Origin: UBA2784 sp964494625
GTDB taxonomy: Bacteria > Pseudomonadota > Alphaproteobacteria > Micropepsales > Micropepsaceae
Direction: 5' to 3'
Assembly: GCA_964494625.1 (NCBI GenBank)
Contig: CAZBRT010000003.1
Coordinates: 434,001-498,000, forward strand
Length of the DNA stretch: 64,000 bases
The position numbers were made by a program, and so were the translations under genes. Under the pieces are notes generated by a model that saw nothing but the letters and a program-made list of their open reading frames with translations, ran no database searches and was not told where the DNA came from. Shown piece by piece: positions 35,401-43,759 of this stretch. Position 1 is the first letter of the stretch. The number at the start of each line of letters is the position of its first letter.

Positions 35401-35412
35401 GGATCCCCGCTG

Positions 35413-38400
35413 ATGGCCACGAAAAAAGAGCAGCTGGCGCAGGAAGTCGCCAAGGCCGTCGGAGCGGGCAAAGCGGTCGCGATGGAGACGGTCGATTTCG
35501 GCGACCCGAACCGGCCGAAGACGTGCCTCGAAGTCGATTTCCCGATCCTGCCGGTTAATCAGGTGGCAATTATCGAAGGTAACGCCGGCAAGCCCATCTA
35601 TCAGATGTCGAAATGGTGGGCGCGCCGCAGGTCAAGCGTGTTTCGTTCCATGCTGATCGCCGCCGCAACCAAGGCACCGGATGATCCGGCGCATGCGGCC
35701 AAACTGGTCTGGGACAACTACTACGCCAACCATCAGAAGAAGGGCGCCTTCAAGCATCTGAAGGTTGCTGACATCTTCATGGGTGGCGGCACGACGCTTG
35801 TCGAGGGCTCGCGGCTCGGCATGCAGATGTCGGGCAACGATCTCAATCCTGTCGCATGGTTCGTCGTGAAGCAGGAGCTGGCCGATGTTGATCTCGACGA
35901 AGTGAAGCGACTGCTGGCGGATATCGAAGCCGCGGTAAAGCCGCAGATTATGCCCTTCTATTATTGCGACGGGCCGAACGGCGAGAAGGGTACCTGGACG
36001 CATAAGCCGACCGCCAAGGTGATGGGGCCTGACTTCAATCCGCTGTCGCTAAAACCCGAGGCGCGGAAGGACTACAGCTACGAAGGGCCAGAGGTCATCT
36101 ACACCTTCTGGGCCAAACATGGCCCCTGTCAGGTCACGGGATGCGGCCATCGCACGCCTATCATGACAAGCCCAGTCATGGCGGTAAAAACGCTCAGCGT
36201 GAAGCATTGGGAACAGGCCTGCGCGTCGTGCGGGACCGAATTCGACATCGAAGAAGCCGAGGCGCGAATGGCGCCCGATGTGCCGCTGTTTGTTGCACCC
36301 GGCGAGAAGCCTTATGCCGTTCTCGATGCTCGGGGTAGGATCACCTGCCCCCATTGCAGCCACGCAAGCATGGTCAAGCTAGGCAAGGGCAAGAACAAGA
36401 AGGTCGCACTCACTTTGCTCGTGCATCCGCAATGGCTGGCGGGCAGCCCCAAGGTTGATGGAAGCGGGAATCCCTTTGGCGGCTCGGCACAGGATAATGC
36501 GGCATCCTCAGCACGTTGGAATCAGGAGCGCGCCGCCAAGATACGACTGCTGGAGATACGCGGCACGTTGCCTGATGAAGTGACCTGCCCGGAAACCAAA
36601 GTCGTCTTCAAGTCTGAGGTCGGCACCGTACCCAAGCGCTCGAACTACGCCTGCGCAGCCTGTGGCACGGTGCAAGACGTGCTGGCCACGGTGAAAGCCT
36701 CCGGCAAAACCGGGCCCATGGCCGCCTACGCCGTGCAAGGCTACGCGCCAAAGCGCGACGCAGCAGGCAAGCCTTATAGCGGGCGTTTCTTCGCGGCCGC
36801 CGATTTGGCGTACGCCCGGCAATACGACGCGGCACTCGCGGAATGGGAGTTGCGAAAAGACGCCGACCTAAAGGACTACTGGCCGCGCAGCGCGATCCCA
36901 ATTGGCGCAGAAATTGGACCACACGATGTTGAAGGGCATCACCACTCACATTGGTGGACGATGTTCAATCCTCGTCAATTGTTAGTGCATTCGCAACTTC
37001 TAAAAGCGATTATGACAATCGGCGAATATGATTGGTCTGTTCGCGAATACGTTCTCGGCGCTTTCCAAAACTATTTACGCAACCAGAGTCTTTTTTCCTT
37101 CTGGCACATAAAGCTCGACAAGCTTGCGCCAGCTTTGTCTGGCAGCAATTTTCATCCGAAAAACAATGTTGTGGAAGTCGGTGTCTTTTCTCCAATGGGT
37201 TATGGCCCGTGGTCGTCCACTGTTGAGGTTATTTTCAAGGGTGGAATTTGGGCGAAAAATCCGTGGGAGGTAGTCAACGCAGAGTATCTAAAGCGAGATG
37301 CACCAGGTATTGCAGACGGGATTTCTGGCAAAAGTGAAAAAGTGTTTCCTGGCGATCGACTGCTTGGCGCCGACGTATATTGCGGATCCTCCACGGATCT
37401 TACCCAGATTGATAGTGCGACCCTAGATTTGGTCATAACCGATCCGCCATTTGGTGACTTGGTTCAGTATTCAGAGCTAGCTGATTTTTTCTATGTCTGG
37501 CTGCGACTTGTGCTCAAGGCAAAATATCCGGCCTACTTCACCGCCGAGTACACACCAAAGTCATTGGAGGCCGTGGCGAATCGTGCCCGCGAACCAGTTG
37601 CCCCTGATGCCTTTTACCAACGCTTACTCACCCAATGCTGGCGCGAAGCACATCGCGTACTCAAGCCCGGCGGCATACTCGCCTTCACCTTCCACCATAG
37701 CGAGGACGAGCCGTGGGTCGCCGTTCTTGAGTCGCTGTTCGACGCCGGGTACTACCTCGAAGCGACTTACCCGATCCGCTCTGATGAAACCAAAGGCGAA
37801 GGCGAATTCGGCTCCAAGACGATCGAGTACGACATCATCCATGTCTGCCGAAAGCGGACGGAAGAACCCAAGCCCGTCAGTTGGGCGCGCATGCGTCGCG
37901 AAGTGCTGGAAGATGTTCGCCGACTCCAGCAGCTCTTACAGAACCACGCGAAGGAAGGTCTTCCGGAAGCCGATATCCAGGTCATCAAGCGCGGCAAGGC
38001 GCTGGAGTATTTCTCGCGTCACTACGGCAAGGTCTATGTCGACGAAGACCGTCCGATCTCGGTCAAGGACGCCCTCGTCGGCATCAACCAGCTGATCGAC
38101 GAGACCAGCGGCAAGGGCAACGAGCCCCCGCCCGTTACCGCCGAGCCCGTGACACGCCAGTTCCTTCGCATTTTCGACGGCGCGTCGAGCCAGCCGCGCG
38201 ACCAGATGCAGAAGTTTCTGCGCGGCTCTGGCATGGCGCCGGAAGGGTTCGCGCAGCGTGGCTGGAGCAAGGAAGAGCAGAAGGTCTTCCATGTGGTTTC
38301 GCCGCTCGACCTCGCTCAGTCATGGGTCGGGCGGCATCGCCGAAACATGACGTCCGACTACGATCAGGCCATGTTCCTGATCGGCGCCTGTTACGACGGC

Positions 38401-38604
38401 AGCGGCATCAATGCCGCCGAGACGCTGAAAAATGAAAACTTCCGCCCGCACCCGGCACTGAAGGCGCTTCTCGAATGGCATTCGCGGCGAGGGGCGAAGC
38501 AGGAGGTGCGCAATGCGGCGTCGCGCGCGCTGTCGATCTATCAGAACTGGGAAACTACCCACCAGGATCAGGTCAAGCAGCTCTCCTTCTTTGAGGATGC
38601 CTAG
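35413..38604 (+). CDS. DUF1156-type adenine-specific DNA methyltransferase (PglXI-like)
   Basis: A 1063-aa protein that probably marks host DNA at N6-adenine. Near the start is the DUF1156 block (CLEVDFPILPVNQ, then YQMSKWWARRR), then the SAM site DIFMGGGTT (120-128). CxxC pairs around 260-320 and 415 suggest zinc ribbons. The catalytic motif is DPPF (677-680, in ITDPPFGDLVQYSELADFFY), followed by RVLKPGGILAFTFHHSEDE. Residues about 495-720 are encoded by clearly AT-richer DNA than either side. It is similar to PglXI of type 3 BREX as I recall it. A candidate target-recognition region cannot be placed by eye. Confidence 0.85.
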   Translation: MATKKEQLAQEVAKAVGAGKAVAMETVDFGDPNRPKTCLEVDFPILPVNQVAIIEGNAGKPIYQMSKWWARRRSSVFRSMLIAAATKAPDDPAHAAKLVWDNYYANHQKKGAFKHLKVADIFMGGGTTLVEGSRLGMQMSGNDLNPVAWFVVKQELADVDLDEVKRLLADIEAAVKPQIMPFYYCDGPNGEKGTWTHKPTAKVMGPDFNPLSLKPEARKDYSYEGPEVIYTFWAKHGPCQVTGCGHRTPIMTSPVMAVKTLSVKHWEQACASCGTEFDIEEAEARMAPDVPLFVAPGEKPYAVLDARGRITCPHCSHASMVKLGKGKNKKVALTLLVHPQWLAGSPKVDGSGNPFGGSAQDNAASSARWNQERAAKIRLLEIRGTLPDEVTCPETKVVFKSEVGTVPKRSNYACAACGTVQDVLATVKASGKTGPMAAYAVQGYAPKRDAAGKPYSGRFFAAADLAYARQYDAALAEWELRKDADLKDYWPRSAIPIGAEIGPHDVEGHHHSHWWTMFNPRQLLVHSQLLKAIMTIGEYDWSVREYVLGAFQNYLRNQSLFSFWHIKLDKLAPALSGSNFHPKNNVVEVGVFSPMGYGPWSSTVEVIFKGGIWAKNPWEVVNAEYLKRDAPGIADGISGKSEKVFPGDRLLGADVYCGSSTDLTQIDSATLDLVITDPPFGDLVQYSELADFFYVWLRLVLKAKYPAYFTAEYTPKSLEAVANRAREPVAPDAFYQRLLTQCWREAHRVLKPGGILAFTFHHSEDEPWVAVLESLFDAGYYLEATYPIRSDETKGEGEFGSKTIEYDIIHVCRKRTEEPKPVSWARMRREVLEDVRRLQQLLQNHAKEGLPEADIQVIKRGKALEYFSRHYGKVYVDEDRPISVKDALVGINQLIDETSGKGNEPPPVTAEPVTRQFLRIFDGASSQPRDQMQKFLRGSGMAPEGFAQRGWSKEEQKVFHVVSPLDLAQSWVGRHRRNMTSDYDQAMFLIGACYDGSGINAAETLKNENFRPHPALKALLEWHSRRGAKQEVRNAASRALSIYQNWETTHQDQVKQLSFFEDA

Positions 38605-38606
38605 CC

Positions 38607-39128
38607 ATGCGAACGGTCGAGGGTGACGTTTGGAAGCGCGGAGGCCTGAGCCTCCTATGGGGTCCCGAGGCGCTTGGTGAGATTGCCAAGCCGGCCGAGG
38701 TCGCCTCGATCCGCGACCTGTTCACCCTCGCCGGCAAATGGCCCCAAGACCTGCCGAGCAATGGCGGGCAAACACTGGTCGTCGCGGGGGTCGAGGGCTG
38801 TATCGATTGCCTTTCCCCGGAAGACGCCGCCGAATGGATCGAGGGCGATCTGCGGCCCCTGCTGCTGAACTTTCAGGAAGAATACGAGGGCCAGTGCGCC
38901 CTGGTCTTGTGGCTGCCGACCGGCCATCGCCGGGTCACGATGAACCGAGCCAACGAGACCTATCTCTGGAAATGCAACGCTCCCTTCTCCGGCCGCGAGA
39001 TCGAACTCGGCCGGATTCTGTGGGGCGGCGCGGAAAGCGATGCCGTCCGCATCATCGATAGCCGCGCTTCCAACCGTGATCCTGACGGCGCCGCCTGGAT
39101 CGGCCTTCACCACGCGAGACTTTCCTGA
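38607..39128 (+). CDS. unknown 173-aa protein of the defence operon
   Basis: It begins 2 bp after the methyltransferase stop, and its stop overlaps the helicase start as TGATG, so it belongs to the operon. It is a soluble mixed alpha/beta protein with EDAAEWIEGDLRPLLLNFQ, then CALVLWLPTGHRRVTM and WGGAESDAVRII. It has no P-loop, nuclease or HTH motif, so it is not obviously BrxF. Proteins of this size sit next to DUF1156 genes elsewhere (for example the DUF3780 type), but I cannot confirm that match. Confidence 0.7.
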   Translation: MRTVEGDVWKRGGLSLLWGPEALGEIAKPAEVASIRDLFTLAGKWPQDLPSNGGQTLVVAGVEGCIDCLSPEDAAEWIEGDLRPLLLNFQEEYEGQCALVLWLPTGHRRVTMNRANETYLWKCNAPFSGREIELGRILWGGAESDAVRIIDSRASNRDPDGAAWIGLHHARLS

Positions 39129-41893
39129 TGCAGCAGGCCGCCGAACTCACTCCGGGACAAAGGATCAGCCATTCCGAGCTTGGTCAGGGCGTTATCGTCG
39201 AGGCTCCCCGTGATGGCTATGTACGTGCATTCTTCCCGGGCGGAGAACGGCGTGTTCCTCTTTCAGCCCTTCGGCTGCAGCAATCGCGCGCCGAGCGCAT
39301 CTTGGGCTCGGTCGAAGGGAGCAAGGAGCGACTTCGCAAGGCATGGCTAGCTTACCAGGGATATGCCCTGCCGCTGATGGAAAGCGCCGCCGCGCTCACA
39401 TCAGCGCGCATTGACCTGCTTCCTCATCAGGTTGTTCTCACCCACCGGGTCGCCACCGCGTCGCCAAGACGCTTTCTGATTGCCGACGAGGTCGGACTCG
39501 GCAAGACGATCGAAACCGCCCTGATCCTGCGTGAACTGGCGAGCCGAGGGGAGCTTGAACGCGCCCTGATGGTCGTGCCCGCCGGCCTAGTCAATAACTG
39601 GCACCGCGAGCTGAACGAGGTGTTCAATCTTGATTTCGAGGTCTTTGGAAGCGAAGGCGACGTTACCGACCGCAAGTCAAACGCGTTCGCCAAGCACCAT
39701 CGCCTGATCGCCAGCATCGATACGCTGAAACGCCCGTCCCGCGTTAAGCGGATTCTCGACGCACCGAAATGGGATCTCGTGGTTTTCGACGAGGCTCACC
39801 ACCTGACAGCCATGAAAGCGGGCAATCGTGTCCGCAAGACCGAGAACTATAAACTGGCGGAAGCGCTGCGTGGCCACGCCCGCGACCTGCTTCTGCTATC
39901 AGCCACCCCGCATCAGGGAAATCACTTTCAGTTCTGGATGTTGATCCAGCTGCTGAACCCTACGCTTTTCCGAAGCGTCGACGAGATGGTGGACCAGCGG
40001 CATCGACTTGGTTCTGTCGTGTTCCGACGCACCAAGGCCGATGCTTGCCAGCCGGACGGGTCCGCCCTATTCGCGCGCCGATGGGTCCATACGGAATCTT
40101 TCGTCATGTCGGCCGATGAACGGCGGTTCTATGAATGCCTGCAGCAATACCTGCAGGACGGTTTTGACCTCGCAAAGCGAAAGGGCGGACAAGGTCAGGC
40201 TCTCGGCTTCCTCATGGCGATCTTTCAGAAGATTGCCGCGTCGAGCTTTGCCGCTGTGCGCCGAACGCTCCAGCGGCGGCTTCTGATGCTCACCATTCAT
40301 GAAGCCATCATTCGCGACCGGGAGCTCGACATCGACGGACGCGAAAAGCTCTACGCCGAAACGCGCGACCTCATTCACGAAGAGTATGCGCTGCCGCGCG
40401 ATGCCATCGGACGCAGCGAGGTTGATCGCATTCTCGCCGAACTGAAGCTTCGTCTTGTCAAACGCCTGGACGAGGAAGAGCTGGAGCTTGCTTCCGATCC
40501 CTATGGCAGTGAGTACGCGTCTACCCACGCCGAGGAACTCGCAGGCGCCGCGATCAGTCTGCACCTTCCAGAGGAAAGGACGCGCATCCGGGAGGTTATT
40601 TCATCCTTCCCATCAGCGCGCGAGACCAAGGTAGACAAACTTCTCACGGGCTTGGGCGTGCTCTGGCGTCAGAACCCGCAGGAAAAAGTAGTCGTATTCG
40701 CGACCTATCTCGGCACGGTCGATCTTATCTCCAGGCAAATTGATGCGATGTACCCCGGACAGGGCGTTGTCGTTCTGCGCGGTGGCGACCATGGGGCAAA
40801 AGTCGCGGCCGAGCGACGCTTTCGACAAAAGGATGGGCCCCGCGTTCTCGTCTGCACGGCAGCCGGTCGAGAGGGCATCAATCTTCAATTCGCTCGCGTG
40901 CTGTTCAATTTTGATCTTCCCTGGAACCCTATGGATATCGAGCAGCGCATTGGGCGCATCCATCGCTATGGGCAAAAGGACACAGCACAGGTCTACAACC
41001 TCGTCCTATCCGATACGATCGAGGGGCGCATATTCCTGCTGCTCAACGACAAACTGAACGAGATCGCCCGAACCCTCGGCAAGGTCGATGAACAAGGCAA
41101 TGTCGCTGAAGATCTCAGGGCACAGATTTTGGGTCAGCTATCGGAGCGGCTGAACTACGACCGGCTTTATCAGGCAGCCATCTCCGACCCGGAGTTGCGC
41201 CGCACCAAGGTCGAACTCGAAGCTGCGTTGTCGAATGCCTCCGAGGCGCGTCAGGTCGTTTTTGAACTTTTTCAGGACCTCGAAGGCTTCAGCCTGGAGG
41301 AATACAAACCGTTCGCCGACGTCAGCGGCGGCCTTGGCAGGCTGAGAGACTTCTTGAACGTCGCACTCCAGGACCGTGGCCAACGCCTCGAATCGATTGG
41401 CGACCACCTATTTGAGCTGCGTGATTCGACCCATTCGACGCTGGGTCGTTTCACCGATGATCGCGATAAGGCAACGTCAACAGAAGGCCTTGACTTGATT
41501 GGCCTTGATCACCCGATCGTGGAAGATGCTCTCGGTAGAGCGCGCGCCATCCCCCCGGAGGAACTTGGCACATCCGTCAAGACAGACGACGGAATGAGGG
41601 GCATCGCAAGCTGGTGGCTCGTCGAAGCCGCGACGCAAAAGGGCGAGAGACGAAGCTTCGTCCTGCCGCTCGTACTCCGTGAAGACGGAACGCGCGTCCC
41701 GCAAGCCGAACGCAGCAGTGATCGTTTCTTCTCCTTACCCCCCGCAGCGGCAACAATGATGCCTGAAGGCCGTCTTGAAATGCTGCATCGGACGATTGAA
41801 CCGACGCTACAGCGCGAGCTCCGGCATCGTGGTGTGATCACCGACGAAGGAAGCTACACGACCGAACTGCTCACCTGGATTGAATTTTCATGA
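39128..41893 (+). CDS. SNF2-like helicase of the defence operon (BrxHII-like)
   Basis: A 921-aa superfamily 2 translocase. Motif I is DEVGLGKTIE (Lys126), motif II DEAH (221-224), motif III LLSATPHQGN. The C-terminal helicase half has VVFATYLGTVDL, CTAAGREGINLQ and RIGRIHRYGQKDTAQVY (motif VI). A long C-terminal extension of about 300 residues has no named domain that I can see. It starts by TGATG overlap with the preceding gene. Type 3 BREX carries a COG0553-type helicase in a similar set, so it probably moves along DNA for the defence complex. Confidence 0.88.
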   Translation: MQQAAELTPGQRISHSELGQGVIVEAPRDGYVRAFFPGGERRVPLSALRLQQSRAERILGSVEGSKERLRKAWLAYQGYALPLMESAAALTSARIDLLPHQVVLTHRVATASPRRFLIADEVGLGKTIETALILRELASRGELERALMVVPAGLVNNWHRELNEVFNLDFEVFGSEGDVTDRKSNAFAKHHRLIASIDTLKRPSRVKRILDAPKWDLVVFDEAHHLTAMKAGNRVRKTENYKLAEALRGHARDLLLLSATPHQGNHFQFWMLIQLLNPTLFRSVDEMVDQRHRLGSVVFRRTKADACQPDGSALFARRWVHTESFVMSADERRFYECLQQYLQDGFDLAKRKGGQGQALGFLMAIFQKIAASSFAAVRRTLQRRLLMLTIHEAIIRDRELDIDGREKLYAETRDLIHEEYALPRDAIGRSEVDRILAELKLRLVKRLDEEELELASDPYGSEYASTHAEELAGAAISLHLPEERTRIREVISSFPSARETKVDKLLTGLGVLWRQNPQEKVVVFATYLGTVDLISRQIDAMYPGQGVVVLRGGDHGAKVAAERRFRQKDGPRVLVCTAAGREGINLQFARVLFNFDLPWNPMDIEQRIGRIHRYGQKDTAQVYNLVLSDTIEGRIFLLLNDKLNEIARTLGKVDEQGNVAEDLRAQILGQLSERLNYDRLYQAAISDPELRRTKVELEAALSNASEARQVVFELFQDLEGFSLEEYKPFADVSGGLGRLRDFLNVALQDRGQRLESIGDHLFELRDSTHSTLGRFTDDRDKATSTEGLDLIGLDHPIVEDALGRARAIPPEELGTSVKTDDGMRGIASWWLVEAATQKGERRSFVLPLVLREDGTRVPQAERSSDRFFSLPPAAATMMPEGRLEMLHRTIEPTLQRELRHRGVITDEGSYTTELLTWIEFS

Positions 41894-41961
41894 TGCAGAT
41901 CGATCACCTGTCTTTGATTGATCTCCTTCGGCTCCACACCCAGATTCCCGCTCGAATTTAG
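41890..41961 (+). pseudogene. truncated ORF coupled to the helicase gene
   Basis: ATG at 41890 overlaps the helicase stop as ATGA, like the other joins in this operon, but the frame reads only 23 codons (MMQIDHLSLIDLLRLHTQI then PARI) before TAG at 41959-41961. That is exactly where the phage Rz1-like gene ends on the other strand. It looks like the start of a further operon gene cut off by the defence/prophage junction. Confidence 0.5.
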
Positions 41962-42215
41962 CGTCCGTCGCATGCCCGAGCCTGGTCCCGCATGACGCTG
42001 TAGTCGGCGAGCATTTCGGAGATGGCAGACCCGTCCGGAAGCGTCCCGAGTTCCTCGGCCGCGCGCGCCTGGAGCTCGCGCGTGTACTCCACGACGGGCG
42101 GGCAGACGGTGGCGGCACGCAGTTCAGAAACGCCCGTCGCGCATCCGCTCAGCCAGCTCGTCACGATCGCGAGGGCGGCGAGCTGCAGCGTCCAGCATCT
42201 GGCGTTGAACGTCAT
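41958..42215 (-). CDS. Rz1-like outer-membrane spanin lipoprotein
   Basis: An 85-aa lipoprotein with a signal segment ending in the lipobox WLSGC, followed by a short periplasmic part (CPPVVEYTRELQARAAEELG). It overlaps the 3' part of the Rz-like gene in another frame by 92 bp, as o-spanin genes often do. Together they would fuse inner and outer membranes in the last step of phage lysis. It is the last gene of the prophage late region. Confidence 0.8.
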   Translation of the reverse strand: MTFNARCWTLQLAALAIVTSWLSGCATGVSELRAATVCPPVVEYTRELQARAAEELGTLPDGSAISEMLADYSVMRDQARACDGR

Positions 42216-42381
42216 TTAACTTCTCCGCAGTTTCGAGGCGTTCCGACAGCCGTCCAGCGCGCTCACCGGCACGGCGGATCGACAGCAGGAACAGAGCGAT
42301 GGCGAGGGCAATGGCGCCGTAGCGCAGCGCCGCCCGCATCCACGGGCTGGCGGCGATCCCAGTGAGGAGTGCGGTGATCAT
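42124..42381 (-). CDS. Rz-like inner-membrane spanin
   Basis: An 85-aa protein with one N-terminal membrane helix (YGAIALAIALFLLSI) and a helical, charged periplasmic part (RAGERAGRLSERLETAEKLN) suitable for a coiled coil. Its start overlaps the endolysin stop as ATGA and its 3' end overlaps the Rz1-like gene. The i-spanin role is inferred from the pair. Confidence 0.75.
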   Translation of the reverse strand: MITALLTGIAASPWMRAALRYGAIALAIALFLLSIRRAGERAGRLSERLETAEKLNDVQRQMLDAAARRPRDRDELAERMRDGRF

Positions 42382-43055
42382 CGACTCCCCCGCTTCCAGT
42401 CGTCGATTCGGGCATAGATGGTGATGGCGACGCCCATGAGCGCCACGGCGATAAACACCCAGCGGAGCGTGTCGAGGTAGGGCACGAGCGGCAGAATGGC
42501 GGTCTGGGTCTCGGCCAGGACGCTCTGCGCAACCTCGACCCCGGCTGCGCCCAGCGTCGCCACTCCGGCCGCGCCACCCCCCTTCATGGTGCGGCTCTCG
42601 GCCAGCACCTCGCGCGCGGGCGGGGTCTCGGCTGCAAATGCGGTCGCCCGGACCGGGAACCGCTCGCCCCACTGCCGCGCCGGGCCGAGGTCGATGTGCA
42701 TGAACCCCGAGCGCGGATAGAAGCCGAAGCCGCGGAAGCCGACCGCCCGGGCGGCTGCCTCGAACGCAACCGGGTCGTGGTTGGCCATGGCGATGTCGAA
42801 GGCCGTGCCATCCATGTGTTTGGATCGCGGTGCGCCGCCCACGGCGCGGTTGTGTGACGGGCTGCGATAGGCCGAACGGACGATGAGCGGCTTGCCGAAC
42901 CGATCACGGAGTGCCTGGAGCTTGTCCAACGCATCCTCGTTGATCTGCAAGGAGCCGCTGCCCCGGCAGGCGATCTCCGCCGGCGAGAAGTTTTTCCATC
43001 GCCAGGCGCCCTCGGGCACGTCGCGCCAGTGATTGAAGGTGGTGATGGTGCTCAT
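42378..43055 (-). CDS. phage endolysin, M15-type peptidase with C-terminal helix
   Basis: A 225-aa peptidoglycan D,D- or L,D-carboxypeptidase-like endolysin. The zinc site of peptidase M15 is present: SAYRSPSHNRAVGG, SKHMDGTAFDI (His and Asp) and GFMHIDLG (His). A C-terminal membrane helix (WVFIAVALMGVAITIYA) is unusual for a plain endolysin and may tether it or act in export. The ribosome site is GGAG. It sits after an intrinsic terminator and leads the lysis cassette M15-Rz-Rz1. Confidence 0.88.
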   Translation of the reverse strand: MSTITTFNHWRDVPEGAWRWKNFSPAEIACRGSGSLQINEDALDKLQALRDRFGKPLIVRSAYRSPSHNRAVGGAPRSKHMDGTAFDIAMANHDPVAFEAAARAVGFRGFGFYPRSGFMHIDLGPARQWGERFPVRATAFAAETPPAREVLAESRTMKGGGAAGVATLGAAGVEVAQSVLAETQTAILPLVPYLDTLRWVFIAVALMGVAITIYARIDDWKRGSR

Positions 43056-43070
43056 CGGTGATCTCCGAAC

Positions 43071-43093
43071 AAAAAAACCCGCCGAACGGCGGG
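43071..43093 (-). terminator. intrinsic terminator between tail and lysis genes
   Basis: Read leftwards, the hairpin CCCGCCGTTCGGCGGG is followed by seven T. It lies between the DUF6127-like gene and the endolysin, so late transcription is partly stopped there before the lysis genes. Confidence 0.85.
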
Positions 43094-43121
43094 CTGGTGG
43101 GTTGAGGATCGGAAGCGCCGG

Positions 43122-43412
43122 TCAGGGACCGTTGCCGAACAGCTTCAGCTTGATGGCGATGCCCGCCATCAGGGCGAGCAGGATGCCGGTGGTGATGATG
43201 CGGACGGCGGTCTGCACGGCCGTCCGCTTGGCCAGCCGAAACCCGGCGAGCAGCGATCGCAGATCGCGGATGTCCTCGGCGGCATCCGTCCCGTCGAGCC
43301 CGACTTCATGCAGCGCACGGCGGGCGCCGGTTTCGGCGGCGCGCTCCAGCAGCGCCTCGAACTCGTCGCTCGGCAGACTGATCAGCCTGTCGCTTTCCCT
43401 ATTCTGATCCAT
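43122..43412 (-). CDS. small phage membrane protein (DUF6127-like), possible holin
   Basis: A 96-aa protein with a helical acidic start (LPSDEFEALLERAAETGARRAL) and one membrane helix near the C-terminus (IITTGILLALMAGIAI) followed by KLKLFGNGP. The pattern resembles the DUF6127 family of alphaproteobacterial phages. The position just before the endolysin suits a holin, but a single helix near the end is not diagnostic. Confidence 0.65.
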   Translation of the reverse strand: MDQNRESDRLISLPSDEFEALLERAAETGARRALHEVGLDGTDAAEDIRDLRSLLAGFRLAKRTAVQTAVRIITTGILLALMAGIAIKLKLFGNGP

Positions 43413-43435
43413 GGGTCTGGTTTTCGTAGCGGTGG

Positions 43436-43714
43436 TCAGACCACCAGGGCCCCAGCGAGTGTGACGCCGATCTCGGCCAAGGTCGCATCGGGCGTCGTTG
43501 GAGCGACGATGCTCAAGATATCGCCTGGCTCCAACACCGTTTTCAGGTAGATGATCGAGGCGTAGCTCGTGGCGACGTGAAGCTTAAAGGCGGCAAGTTC
43601 ATCGCGCAGCGTCTTGAGATCGCGTTCATTCGCCGCGCGATGGCCCTGCAGAAGCCAGAACAGGCCGCCAAGGGCCGGGATCTCGATGGCCGAGACCCAC
43701 CAGGTGAGATGCAT
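43436..43714 (-). CDS. small phage protein with one helix and a tail-protein-like end
   Basis: A 92-aa protein. The first 60 residues (MHLTWWVSAIEIPALGGLFW, then ELAAFKLHVATSYAS) resemble a common short phage membrane protein found near tail-tip genes. The last 25 residues (GDILSIVAPTTPDATLAEIG) match the end of the tail protein encoded at 45558-46277 (GDVLELLAPTPQDATLADIS), so the gene looks chimaeric. A GTG at 43726 is an alternative start. Confidence 0.6.
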   Translation of the reverse strand: MHLTWWVSAIEIPALGGLFWLLQGHRAANERDLKTLRDELAAFKLHVATSYASIIYLKTVLEPGDILSIVAPTTPDATLAEIGVTLAGALVV

Positions 43715-43759
43715 TAAAATCCCCACGTGCTCAAGGATTGGCGAGACGCGCCGCCGCCG

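Noticed and set aside
39128..41893. Helicase as part of a DISARM system
   Set aside because: DISARM needs a DUF1998 protein and a second helicase next to the methyltransferase; neither is present, while PglZ and a DUF499-type ATPase are.
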